In this document: positions 11,001-26,000 of the stretch, in pieces
How the letters are laid out: each line of letters starts with the position of its first letter
Numbering within the stretch: position 1 is the first letter of the stretch
From: Marinicellulosiphila megalodicopiae
GTDB lineage: Bacteria > Pseudomonadota > Gammaproteobacteria > Pseudomonadales > Natronospirillaceae
DNA: 64,000 nt
Assembly (NCBI RefSeq): GCF_045862395.1
Contig: NZ_AP023087.1
Coordinates: 4,340,001-4,404,000, forward strand
Direction of reading: 5' to 3'
The notes under the pieces: model-generated
Told to the model about the DNA's origin: nothing
What the model saw: only the letters and a program-made list of their open reading frames with translations
Database searches by the model: none
Translations under genes and position numbers: made by a program

Positions 11001-14000
11001 ATAAGAAAGCTTGTTTATAAATCACTTTATTACCTGATTGATCTTCATCAATTGCATCCACCACCAATAAATGAGTCGACAATTCATTGTTAATTGGTAA
11101 CACAATTTGCTGCTGCGCAGTACTTGAAGAGGCAATTTCCACATTGATTGATAAATCACGAACAAATTGATCAACGTTATCTACTGACAATTGCACATGT
11201 AAATCGTCAATTGAAACCGCTGAATTATTACTGCCATTTTCAATTGTTAGTAATACTTCGTTGAAGTAATTAGTAATGAAGGGTTGCTCAACGCCATCTT
11301 GATTCACGTTGGCAACCGCGCTCATAGCAATTGGATTAACAATAATTTCACGCGCCGGTGAATGCTCTGACTGTGCATTTACTGCAACAACTTGATAAGC
11401 CACACTACTTGAGCCAGCGTAACGTTCATCAATCCATTGTGTCTGCGTAATTGGGTTGGCTGTCATTTGTTGATCACCTTTATAAATCAGGTAACCCACA
11501 ACCGAAGCATCATTATTTTCCCAAGTTAACTCTGGCGCCTGCCCATTAGCAACATACGCAGTTAAGTTTGAAACCGCGCCTACTAATAAGTCTAAATTAA
11601 GCTGACCACTTATTGATTCGTTGCCTGCTTGATCCACACCTTTTACTTGGTATACATAACTGCCACCAATCGAAGGCTGATCATTAATTATGTACTGACC
11701 ATTTCCTGCTGTTAACTCTCTTATGCTTTGACCATTTCGTAACAATTCATAAGTTTGAGCAACATTGGTAGCCGGATCATTCCACTGAACTTTGATGCCT
11801 TCAATATCTAAAGCAACACTCAATCCATCAACTAGATTTGGCGCTTCACGATCACTAATGACACCTAAAATTCTAGAGAACGAACTTAAAGCACCGCTTC
11901 TATAAGATTTAACACCATAACAATAAGCACCATCTACAACGGGTGTATCGACATAATTTAAGTCGGCGACTTCATCAATTAAATCAACTGGAACAGTCGA
12001 ACATAAGCCATTTGCTCGATAAATTTGATAGCTTTGAGCTAATTCACTTTGATCCCACTCTAGCTCAACACGACCATTTACAACGGCAGTTGCTTCTACA
12101 TTTATTGGTGGCAAAGCAGCAGTTGGTGTATCACCTGAGTACAACTCAATGATGCCACCACTTAATATTTCAGTGCTTGTGTTTCCATAACCATCAATAG
12201 CTTCAAATACAAATTTAAGATCACCATCCCCAAAACTGGAAGAAGCAGTAATTTGAGAGGTATAACTGGTATCTGTACCTGTTAACACCAAATCAACACG
12301 CTCACCACTTGGGTATATCGCTGATAGTTCAGGTAATTGCGCAGGTATTTCATCAAGCTCAATACTCACAACCAAATCAACATCACTTGTTGTTTGTACT
12401 GGTGAAGGTATATCCGTTGAGATACTCGCCGAAGGCCCTTTTGTATCAAAATACAAACTGACACCATCAGGCTCGCCATTAAATGCATTGGCGTTTTGAT
12501 CAATTGCACTTGTTTTAACATGCGCCAATCCATTGCTATAGCTTTGCGTAACCATCATTTCACCTTGGTATAACGTTTCGCTTATTTTGCTTAATATCAC
12601 TGCAATTGGACCATTAAATCCATTAGGTGTAATCGTTAAACTCGGTGTATTTCGAAGTGGCTCGCTAGAGGTTAAAGTCACATTTAATACACCTTGAGCA
12701 ACAGGTGAATTTTTATCGAACGTCACACTAATTACAGGTGGTGTTTTATCAAAGTTTTGAGCAACGACATTTGAAATAAGCGATTCATTACCAGCTGAAT
12801 CCAATCCTAACGCTGCATAATAATAAATACCGTCAATGTCAGGCTGATCAATAATATCGGAATCTGAAGTCACTAAAATTAGCTGTGCTTGATCAACTGA
12901 AGTGAATTCACTTTCAGAACGATACAACGCAATTTGCACAGGGGTTTCACCCGTGTTTGCTTCATCCCAAGAGATTTGAATTCCTTCACCTTTAAACAAA
13001 GCTTGTGCTCTAATAGTGACTGCCTCTGGTACCGAGGTATCTTTAATAACAACAATTTCATTTGACTGACTTGAAACACCAACAGTATCAACTGCAGTTG
13101 CTAATATTGAAGATTCACCTTCATTGATTGAGATATCAGTTAAGCTAAATAAGCCCATTTCATCTGTTGTGATATCACCAACTACTGCACCATTTAATCG
13201 AACTTTTACATTCATAAACGCTTCAGCGTAACCTGAAATATTCACAACATCTTCAACGGTTACCAAGTTATTAATTGGCGTAGTCAATACAGGAGCAGAA
13301 GGCGCATCTAAACCAATCACTACGTTTCTTGCAACTTCACTAATGTGACCTGCTCTATCAATCGCCACTACTTTCAGCTCGTGAATACCATTATTTAGGG
13401 AGCGAGGGTCAAACCAAACAGATAAGTCCTCAGCAGCTTGCTCTTCCCAAACTGCACCATCTACGTGTAGAGCAATTGTGCTTACCCCTAAGATCGCAGT
13501 TGAATTCGCACTTATTAATTCAGGGCGACTAATTGAAGTGTTTTGCTCAATGCTAACATTTGAAATAACTGGCCCATCTGTTATGTATTGGAAGGTTAAT
13601 TCCAATGTAGGCGAGACTTCACCTGTGATACTTCTAAATTGAGCGTAAAGTGATTTCTCTCCGCCATTTTCTGAAATTTTAATTTGAGTTTGTTTTGAAT
13701 ACTCAACAAAGAAACTATTTAAGAATTGGCTGTTTTCACTTACGCGCATTTCATCGGCATTTAAAGCCGCCATTTCTAAAGTGACCATTCTATCAATTAC
13801 ATTTAGTTCACCATTTAAGATTTGGAAAGCAGGATGTAAAACAAGCTCTGATGACAATACCGATGACACTGCAAAATCAGGAAGCAAGATATTCACTTCA
13901 TCTATATCTGCCATACCCCACCAGTTATCATCTAAATTAGAAAATGCTGAAGTCGTATGAATTATTGACTGTTCATTATTTTTGATCACGGAATGATTCA

Positions 14001-17000
14001 AATTGATTTGCGCAGCATCAACCACATTCAACCCTAAAGCATTGTATGCAATAAACAATGAATTCGCCGTTAACTGACTTGAACCATTCAATGAAATAGC
14101 TGAATTTTGAGCATGAGTGATGCTAATAGCTTCAAGATTAATAGCAGAGAATAAAGTCGTACTTTCAAGAGCTAAGCCAGTTTGTGCGTATTGAATATTC
14201 ACAAACGACGCATCCATATCAGAATTTGACTCAACCTGAATACCACCCCATGGCTGCGATGTATCCGAAGCCGTCATCACGATTGGATCAAATACAGTTC
14301 CGGCTAACTCAAGCTTGCCATCTCGAACAATTAACGATGCCCCATTATGGAAAATCAATTCAGTGCCCGCTAAAACGCCTAAGACTTTATCATCAGAAAT
14401 AATTAAATCTGAATAGATATCAATAGTGGATTCATTTTCACCACCAATGCTGATTTCAACTGCTTCAACATTTGAAATATTCGATAATGGATCTGCCCAA
14501 GCGTATGCAGTAATTTCACTTTGCTCACCTTTTGCATTATTAGCCACCACTGCAAAATGCTGTGTTTGCAAACGATTTAAATCAGAGATTAACGCATATT
14601 GTTCTGAATCCATTGATACAACCGCAACTGGCGTTAAGCCTGAAACATTTTCAATAAAGCCATCACTTTGATAGATAGCCACTTCATTTGTCCCACACAA
14701 TGGCTGGTAATCGTCCCAAGCAATACTCACTTGATCGGTTCTCTCACCCATTGAAAGCTGCACATTAACACTGGCAGGAACGGGCTGATCAATTATGATT
14801 TTTGACGGCACAACATTCGTATCAACGTTGCCTACAAAATCCATAGCAATCACGGCTACATCATAAGTTTGATCCAGCTCTAAGTTATTTAAAACAAAAC
14901 TCATTTGATTTGGATTTAATAAATGATCAAACGACTGACCATCAATATTCAATTCACCTTCTGGTTTGATATACACCTGCCAACCTGCAACATCAGATGT
15001 ATTTTGAGCCGAAATTGTTAACTGTGCTTGAGAACAACTTTGCTGATTCAACGAAACCTCTGGATTGGCTGGCGCTAGCGCATCCACTTCACCAACAAAC
15101 GCAGCTGAATTTAATGTCATCACGTTACCAGCCACATCACTTGCACCTGACACTTCAATATTAAATACACCTTGATGCTCATTTGTTAATGAAATCGACG
15201 AGGTTGTATAAGTATCATTTGGATAAACAGTGGTTAACCATTGCCCTAATTCAAACTCAACATCCGTTGAATCTTGACTATTAAGCGTCACTGTAGGAGT
15301 TACAGAAGTATTCATGGATGAATCAAAAATTATTGTGACGTTATAGCCATCAACTGCACTAACAGGACTAATATAATTTGTTTGAACAATTCTAATTTCA
15401 GGTGCAATCGTATCAGTTAGCGTTAAATCTATGGTGTTTGAAAGCGTGTTAAAGGTTAAATCTGTTAATTGATTGCCACCTACTATTGTCTCCAAACCTG
15501 TTAAATTCAGCCCTTGAGTTAACGTAATAGTTAATGCATCGCCTGCTTCATTCCAAACCACATTGTTTTGCTGACCATAACGTTTGTTTAAGCCTGCATA
15601 TAGCTGACTATTGGCATGATTAGCTCCATTTTGAATAGCAGATGTGATCATTGGCTCACTAAACGTAAAGTGATACTGATCCGATACTGACGCACTTTGA
15701 CTGCCATCAACATCGTTATATGTAATAGAGGTAAACATCGGTGGATCTATCACAACTGGCGTAGCAGAAACAGATTGTACCTGCTTGTTTTCACCGCCAG
15801 ATTGATTCACAACAGTGACTGCAAAATGATAGGTTTGATCATTTGTTAATCCAGTTACCCAAGCGCTAGTTTGCGCTTTGATCATAACCAATACAGGCGA
15901 CATAGAAGTCACATCTAAAATCTCTGTATCTGATTGATAGATTAAGTATTTAGACACAATCGAGTCAGGCTCAATGGCATTCCAGATTAATTCAACACGT
16001 TGATTGTATGGCGTTACGCTTACATCTTGTGGGTTGCTCAATAACGTACTGGCATCAAATTGAACACCTTTACTTTCGTTTCCAAGCGCATCAAGTGTTG
16101 TAATTCGAACATGATATAAACTTGCTAATTCAAGATTTACTAATTCAGCTTCAATGGCATCAGCACTTAATTCATGCTCTAACACGTCATCAACATAAAC
16201 ATTAATAGCTGCTCGGTCAGCATCATTTTCTAAGCGCCAACGTAAATTAATCGAAAGTGCACTTGGGAATATTAACGGCTCAACCACTTCTAAAGGCGCC
16301 TGACCATCAACTGGTGTGCTTGGCGTTGCCACAACTTGATTTGCAAATAAACCAAGGGCATCTACTGCTACGATTGCAACATAGCTATCCTGTGCAGCAG
16401 CTAAATCATTAATTGTTACTTGTTTTTGATTACCTGAAACTTGAGCCACTCTTGTCACACCAGCTTGGGTAATATCAGTAAAGTTTTGATCACTAACATA
16501 AGCGCGATAGAAGGCAATATCATTACCGTTTGCTGACTCATCATAATCTGACCAATCTACATTTAATTGATGACCATCACCATTAGGATCAATCGTAATA
16601 GCAACTTGACCAGGGGCTGTGTTATCAAAACGCAGATAATGCACATAAGGCAACGACAGGTTACCGGCTCTATCTTTAGATCTGAACGACAACGTGTTTT
16701 GACCTTGAGCAAGATTTAGCTCATACGACCATTGATCGCTATTAGTTGCACTGACAATTCTCGAACCATTCAACCAAATTTCAGCCAATATCTCTTTATC
16801 ACCAGAAATTAATAACGGGTTACTTGTAGTGACAATTGGTAGATCTAATTGCAATGGCTCAGGTGCGGTTTGATCAAGTGTAAATCCAGTTGAACTCACA
16901 TTGGATGTTAATCCAGCTTTATCCAACAACTGCACAACCACTTCATAATTAGCATCATCTAAATTGGTTTGTGATGTAAAAATCAAAGAGGTTGCAGCTA

Positions 17001-20000
17001 ATGACCATTGCCCAACGACTTCAGTATTGTGAGTAATATCATTCACCACAAACGTACTACCATCAAAATCAATTCCGCTACCGGTTTCAACAAAATTAAC
17101 AACAACCTCATTTGTATCGGAGTTAACTAAACTGTTATGACTTGGCACAACTGATTGAACAACAGGCTGTATTGAATCCACATCAAAGATGAAATCAACT
17201 GAACTTGAAGGCAATCCAAATTCATCGTTTGCCCATAATTCAATTTGATTCACCCCTTCTTGCAATGTAATTTGCGCAACCCACACGCCAGAAGCAAACT
17301 CTGCGACTTCATTTGAATCAACCACAATGCTACTTGAATAGTCTCTAGTACCGGAAAGTGTCACGGTTCTTTCAGTTAGTTTATTAACAATTGGCGATAA
17401 CTGATGACTCACAACATTTGGAGCGGGTTTTGCTATAAAGAATACAAAAGCATCATCAACTGCAACAAATTCATTGCCATCTAAATCCTGTGCTTGAGCA
17501 ATATTCAAACTTAAAGAACCAACCATCTCATCGGTTAATGCAATAGCATCAGTGACAAACGTATCATTTGTAAAACGCGTTGTTATCCATTGTCCGGTTG
17601 TAATAACAGGTACTTGAGAGACACCTTCCACAACAAATTGCGGCGCTGAATCTAACATCGACGAGCTAAACTGAATGCTTAGTTGATACATAGAATCAAT
17701 TAATACTGGTGAAGCTGCATTAGGTGTCACTTGCGTTAACACAGGAGCAATTCGATCTTCTAGAGAAAGTGTTAATGCTGCAGTGTTTAATAGATTATTC
17801 TCGTTGATATCGCTAATTGAAACACCTGGTTCAATTAACTCATTACCAACGATACTAAACCCAGCTGAGACACTCACATCTACATAAGTAGAATCTTGTG
17901 ACCAAATAACAGAATTAATTTCACCAAATGATGCACCTGCTGGAGAAAGATTAACATTCGCCTCAGCCGATAAATTAGTTAAACCGCTTTCATCCATTGC
18001 TTCGTTAAATACAAAACGATAGAAATCACCAATTGAAACATCATTAGACCCATCGGCATCTTCAAAGATGACATCGATTAACTCTGGAGATATCTGATCT
18101 TTACCTTTTAAGTAATCACTGCCTGTAATGTTATTTGCGGCTTTATCTGTAATGAACTTAGATGGAATGATTAGCTCATCACCAATTAGGTTATAGCCTT
18201 CAGTGATGGTTACAGTTACGGCATTTTCTTGGGCATTCCAAGAAATAGTGTTGATATCACCATATTTTAATCCACCTTGAGGACGCAACAACGCGTTTGC
18301 GTTTGTACTGTTATCAATTAACGACGAAGTAACCATAGCTTCAGAGAATACGAATTCATACTGGTCTCCCAAGCTAATACTTAAGCTTGAATCCACATCT
18401 ATCCAATTAATACTTTGTAAAAAAGGTGCGATATTGTCGCTAGTTGGTAGCGATTGTGCACCAACTGCGTAATTACTTTCCTGATCTTGAATACCACTTA
18501 CCGAAACGATATGGGTAGGCTGAAGGGTAAATCCCTCAGCTAACGTTACAATCACCGTTTTTTCATCGGCACTGATTTCAACAGCGGCATTTAAACCAAA
18601 ACCAAATCCTTCGCCATTTACAAAATGCTCATTAGCATCATTGTTTGTTGCGCTATCAGTTAATAACTGTGCATTAATTGGATCTGAGAATACAAATGAC
18701 AATGTATCGCCAACACTATAAATAGAGTCTCCGTCCAAATCATTATATCCAACTGTTTCAAACCTTGGAGGCGATAATTCACCTAAATCTTCAAAGATCC
18801 AAACTTGTGAAACTTGAGCTCGAATAGAGGTATCAGAATTATCATTCACAAACTGAAGCTGTAAATTACCATCAGCGTATAATGCTTTTGCTATTGAATA
18901 CTGATATTGAGATGCTGAAGCCGTTGGCATCAATTGAGATTGATGAATCACGCTTTCAGTGCCATCAATTAACGATTGCCTTGTTGAAATGCCATCACCA
19001 GCATAATAAGTAACACGTACTTTATATTGCTTTTGAGGGTCCAAGCCTGCGTAATCTAATATGATTCGCTCATCATGCCAGATCATTGTTTTACCAGGAT
19101 CTTGAGCAGCTGACCATTCGTTACTCATTACACCTTGAACAATTACTGGAGCCGCTATATCACCGACATGTTCTAATCCATTTTCATTAAAGTTACTGTA
19201 GCCTAACTCAAATGGTGCCTGTGTTAAAAATGGCGTTGCATTTACGTTATCAGATACCCTTTCACCAGTACCTAACGGATAATCAGTCGCGTGGAATGGA
19301 CCTGATCCATCTACGTCACCCCACCAGCTTTGTGACGCATCTAAAACATTCGAGGTACGATTCAATAAACCATAATCGTCATTCAAAAATACTTGGTTAT
19401 TACTCACATTCGTAGGTAGCCCGGCCAAAATATCAATACCACTGCCGCCATTGGTTGAAATACGATTGAATGCAATCGAAGGATTAGACAGGCTTCGCTC
19501 ACTATAAACACCTGCTCCGATATTACCCCAAATTCGGTTACCCTCAATAATAGGGGACGAATCATAGATTCTAATACCGTGGCTTGAACTGCCGTGAATT
19601 TCACTGTTATAAACAGTGATATCCGCATTATTTAAATATAACGCCCCATAATATGAAGTATTACCGGCATAATGAATTTGCACAAAATCCAATATAGATA
19701 AATTTTCGATGGCAGAATTATTAAAATATAAACCTTTCCACGTTCCATTCACTGCCGAGCTTGCCGCCCCATCATTATTGGTATCTCCAACTACTTCATC
19801 ATCTTCTAAAGCGGTGAAAATAATTGGCGCATCTGAGCGACCTTGAGCGACTAATGCGCCATCAATAACTAAGCCTGCAGAGTCCATTTTAACTACAACA
19901 CCCGGCTCAGCAGTAATAACAAAACCAGCTGAGTTAGTCGCATCAGTCGTACCAAGATGATAATAAACACCTGCATATTCATTTTCAAAATACTCAAATG

Positions 20001-23000
20001 TAAAATCGCTTTGACGTGAATTACCATAATATTCAAAACGTTGATGAGTATTATTTCGAACAATGTTTCCATCAGCTGACGTTGGTAATGTGGAGAAACT
20101 TAATCGATATGCATAACCATTGCCTTCAATTGTATTTCTTTGAGGAACGGCCCCAGCAAAACCTGAATCAAACAATAAACCAAAGCCTGTATTATTAATG
20201 AATTGGTTATCATTTATTACACCATAACTACCTGAACGAATTCGATAACCATGATTATTATTCTCGATAGTATTATTACTTAAACTTGAATTCCCTGAAT
20301 ACTGATAAATACCATCATTAACGCTATTTGAAATAGTAGAGTTCTCAATCGATAGCCTAGCATTTTGCATATAAAGACCATGAGTACCACTATAATTAAT
20401 CTCAATATTATCTAAATCAACTACAGTAGTTGTGCCGTTTAAGTACAGTGCACCGGTGCTTCTTCCTGAGTACAAAATACGAGTATCTGTTAACGAATTT
20501 TCTGTAGCAGAACTAATGTATATATGATTCCACAAACCCGAAGAAGGCACAGTTGCATCTGCATTATTATTCGTGTCGCCACCGTGTTCATCATCATGAA
20601 TCGATGTAAAGATTACGCCATCAGCAACTAATTGACCTGATACCGATATGGTTGAAGAATTCGCCACCTTAACAATTGAGCCACGCTCGAATTCTAATTT
20701 AACAGAGCTATTAACAGTTACACTGCCCGTTAGAAGATAAACCGCTTTAGGGAAATAACTATCAACAGTAAATGTCCCTGATAAGTTAATCGCTTGATAC
20801 GAGTCTGCATCCACAGTAGCTGTAGCGAAATTTGCATCACTTCTGTTACCAAACCCGTCGATTGTATTCACTTCAAAGCGATAATCGTTACCTAACTCTA
20901 GTCCTGAAATAAATATATCGTTCGCTAAAGGATTCACACTAAATCGTTCAGAGTTATTAAATAACGGCGCATTAGTTCCAAATGTAGCGTTTTCACCTAC
21001 AAATACACTCACCTCATAGGCTGCGAGATCATTTGCAGCATTAGCCACTCTTGCCCAACTCACTCGAGCCAACGTTTTAATTGAATCATTTGAAATTGAG
21101 GCTGAAATAGAAGCAGGTACTTCTGGTGCCGTCACATCAATCAAAGCTGAATCAAAGGTGATTGCATCTGAATTAACAACTTCACTTAAATTACCCGCAG
21201 CATCAATTGCATAAACTTGATAATAATAATCACCATTAACTAAATCAGTATCCAAATACTCAATTTGACCGACATCAAGACTTGCCACTATTTCAAATGA
21301 ATCAGCTATGTTAGATCGTCTTGAAAGCACATAATTTAAAACATCACTTTGATCACTAGGCTCAAGAAATTGAACTAAAAGACCTTGGTTATTTTGAACA
21401 ATAGTTAATTGAGAGATGCCTGCAGGCGAAATTGTATCTGCTGATAACGCAAGTCTTGGTGTATTTGAAATCTTGCCGTTTAAGTCAATTGCCTGCACCC
21501 AAACATCAACTACACCCTGTTCGCTAGAGTTAAATTGATAAGCCCATTGACCTTCATTATTTGTGTCCGAGATAGTATTTTTTTGAATCAAACCAGTTGG
21601 ATACTCAACGTACAAATTCAATAATGAAATGGACTCATTACTAAATAAGCCTGTAAGTGTTAGCCCTTGGTTATTAACAACCGAGTCAGCCAAAGTTGTG
21701 ATAGATACAGAAACATCTAACACTGGTGCCACTTCTTTTATTAAATAAATAGCTGCAATTTTTGCTCGATAACCATCAACAGCTTCTAAATTCAGAACTA
21801 AATTACCATCCACAACTTCTGAAACTGGTAATAGATATTCATAAGACGTCGCAACTGTTGATATCGACTGAGCAGGGTGAATCTCAAATCCAGTACTTGT
21901 TACTAAACGCTGATTTGATACTTCTCCAGAAACATTCACGTAACTCACGATTAAACGATAACGCGCATTATTATCTAACGCACTAAATAACATCTCGATA
22001 TTTTTATCGTTATCAACCAACAAGCTTTGTAGAGGGTTACTACCTAATTCAAGGCTTTGCTCACCTTCTACTACTGGATTTAACACACCATATTGCTTGT
22101 GATTTATCCCACCTGCATCGTAGTAAGCGTACTCAGTACCCGACTCTTGAATCGTATCGAATACGACATTGGTTGTGATTGAATCACCTGATCCATTAAA
22201 TTCACCACTTGGACCATCTTGGGCACCCCACCAGTTATTTTGCGCTTGAACTTCTAAGCTTGAGGCATGCGCATTTATGCCATGGCGTCCATTTGCAAAT
22301 ATCTCACTGTCACTTACATTAACGCCCGTTGATGAATTAACATAAATACCATCCATACCATTCGCGTAAATTTCAGAACCTGTAATATTTGACGTGCCAG
22401 TAGATGTCTGCAAGAAACCCTGTTCGTTATTTAGCGCTAAAACACTTTGATCCACACTCACATTTGAGCGATGTGCATAAATCCCTGTTTTGCTTGATTG
22501 AGTAGAGCGGATGTTATTAAAACTTAAATTATTATTCGTATGAACAAAGATATTACCGTAGCCATTGTTACCACCAAATTTGATATCCACATAATCAAAT
22601 ACCGAGTCAGAACTCATCGTGCTATTAAATGTTAATCCATCCCAGATTCCCGCTCTTGCAATTGTTGCATCGCCATTTCTACCTAAGTCACCACCTGCGC
22701 TGTCATCATGAATCGATGTAAATGTAATTCGTTCTTGCTGCGTACCCTGCGCAATTAATGTTGCTGCATTTACAACTAACGAACCACTATCTGTAAATTT
22801 AACATTTACACCTGGCTCAATTGTTAATACACCGCCATTTTGCGTCCAATCTCCACTGATGTAATAACTGTTAATGATTTGGCCTGGTGCTTCAATATTA
22901 TTGTGTTGCGCTAAGGTTAAATCCGTTGAACGTGTTCCCGCTCTTACCCATAACGCATTTTGCGCGTTTGGCACTAATATATTTTGATCTTCTGGGCTTG

Positions 23001-26000
23001 GCACCATCGTAATGGGTATATATAAACCACGATCATTTCCAGTGACCTCTGAATTAGTAATGCTAGAACCTGTTACTGCGTCATTAAATAACACACCCCA
23101 GCTCGCGTTATCCTTCACCTGCGTGCGATCAATATTTAACACTGCACTTTGATATGAATACACGCCATAAGTACCATTGTTATTAAATTTTGAATCAACA
23201 ATAGTTAAATTAGATGAGTGACGTGCATATAAACCAATCTGATCACTATTCTCTACTACAACATGATCAAGTGTGCTGGTTGAACCCACACCATAAATAT
23301 ACAAACCATGAACAGCAGAATCTTGTATCGTGACATGACTTAAAGTTGGGCTAGCATTTTCAATATATAGTGCGCCATTACTACCGGTGCCACCAAAGCG
23401 AATATTCACATATTCAAGAATGCTTGCAAAATCGACACTTGAATCATTAAATGTAATACGACCCCAATCGCCTTTTGTGCCGTAAGTTAAGCCATTATTC
23501 TCCGTATCCCCACCAACACTATCGTCTCGATCAGAAGTAAAAGTAATCGGCTCAAGTTCTGTGCCTTTTGCTATTAATGCACCGTTGATTGTCAAATAAC
23601 TACCTGCATCAAATTTCAATACAGTGCCTGCCTCGATATCCATTCGAGAACCTGCGTTGATTGTTGCGGTGGAATTAAGTTGACGATAAACAAAATCCGA
23701 ACTCAGGGCTAAATCATAAGAACGTGCATTACCTAAGAAGTGAATAACCTGACTGTCGTTATCAACAATCGTATTATCTGAAACGCTTACAGGTAAATTT
23801 GAGAACGACAATCGAGCCGCACTTTGGTTATTACGAATCGTATTACCAGTAATCGGCTCGCCTGAAATAGCAGAGCTATTATAAATACCCCAACCGCTAT
23901 GATCTTCAATCACGTTATTTTCAATCACTGGTGCGTCACCAGAATTAATATTTAAACCATGTTGGTTACGTGCAATGTGATTATCTTGATACGATGTCGA
24001 TCCGCTATATTGATAAACACCATTAGTAGCGTTATCAAATACTTCGTTGCCAGAGAACACAACACCTGAACCATCGCGAGTATAAAAACCCGAAGTATTA
24101 GAGAATTCAATTCGGTTATTTTGAATGACCGTGCCAGATTTACGGTTATAAATAATGGCTGTACTTGAGCCACCAAAGCGTAACGTGCTGTTTTGAATAA
24201 CCGAATCGCCCGTTGCATTAGTTGGAATATAGATATTGGTCCAATGAGCATCACTACCAAGTGATTCGCCATTATTATTAGTATCACCGCCAACTGAATC
24301 ATCACTCCAAGAAGTAAATGTCACACCATCAGCTATCAACTGACCATTTACAGTAATGGTTCTTGAACCACCAACTTTAACAATCACCCCAGGGTCGATC
24401 GTTAAAGTCACATTGCTATTAATTGTGAAAGATGAACTCACATAATAAGTACCAGATTTCCAGTGAGTATCTTCCGAAATTGCACTATTAATCACACGAT
24501 ATGCACCCACGCTTGGCGTTACGATATCCGAAATCACCGCAGTACTAATATTTCCTGCCACATCTACCGTCCTTAAACGAATGCGATGCGCTAGGTCGTT
24601 TTCTAACTGCGTTAACGTGATTTGATTTTGATTTACATTCACTTCTATGACTTGAGCGTCATCATAAGTCGGTGCATTCGTACCGAAATTTATATCATCA
24701 TCAATTGAGATATCTAAATATTGCTTAACAATATCCAATTGCCCATTAGTCGAAAGCGTCCATTGAACATCAATCCGAGCGTTACCAGCTTCAACAACCA
24801 AACCACTTACAGGCTCAGGTGCCAGAGTGTCCTCTAACGTATTATCAATTGATTCATTATTAAATGATGTATTTGCTTCACTTTTATTTCCAGCATTATC
24901 TTGCACAATTATTTGATAATCGTATGCAACGCCTAGTTGCACATCTGCATCAACAAACACATCAGCTCCAGGCACCACTTCAGTTAAAAGCTGCCACTGA
25001 ATTTGCCCTGAAATACGTTTATTTATGATGTATTGCTGAACATCTGATTCCTGCAAGCTTTCTGTTGCAGATAACTGCCAAGACAGACTTAGACTCTCGC
25101 CAAGATCTTGTGGTGTATCGACCACCGAGAAATATTGAACCGCTATTGCTGGAGTCTGATCAACAATGACCTCAATCAAATCTAACGCATTTGAATTTTG
25201 AGCATTTACGCCCTGAGCTGCTATAAAATAAACCCCGTCAGCAGGTAGAATCCAACGATAAGAAAATTCGCCATTAGTATTAAGTGAATGCACTAGTTCT
25301 TTGGAAACCAATTGACTGTTTTGGTCATATACATGAATAAATACTGATTCGCTATTAGTAGAATCACCATTAATAATAACTTGCGTACCTGTTAATAAAT
25401 CCTGGGTCTGTATGTTTGAAATACTTGCAGATGCTTGTGACAATGGCGCATCTAAGTTTTCGATCAACCAAAGCTGCTGCACAGTCGAGCGCAAACCTGA
25501 ATCAGGTTTAATTGAAAGTAACAATTCATTAGAGCTAATGCTGCTAGCTGGTAAATCAAATCCATGAATTGTTGAATAAGCAGATGCTTGTATTTTGCCT
25601 GAAATATTTAAGCCATTCGCATCTTCGATATGCTGTAAATTGGTGCCTGAATCATTATTTTGAAATTGAGCAATCACTTTGTAACTATTTAACTCATTCA
25701 ACCCAGTTGCTTGCAAATCAATGCTAGTAGAATCGAACCACATATCACTCCAAGCATCCGAACCAAGCTCTTCACTTGTTTTACCTTGTAATATTGTAAA
25801 TTCACTCAACGTTCCGCGTTGCTCTAATCCACCTGCATCAATGTATCTAAATTTAGGCCCCTGTGTTTTGAAATCATTGGACAACATCGATGTAATATTT
25901 ACATTCCCGTTTAATCTTTCACCTTGACCGACTAACCCTTCATCCACTTGGCTTGGGCCATCTTGAGCGCCCCACCAGTTATTTTGCGCCTGAACTTCTA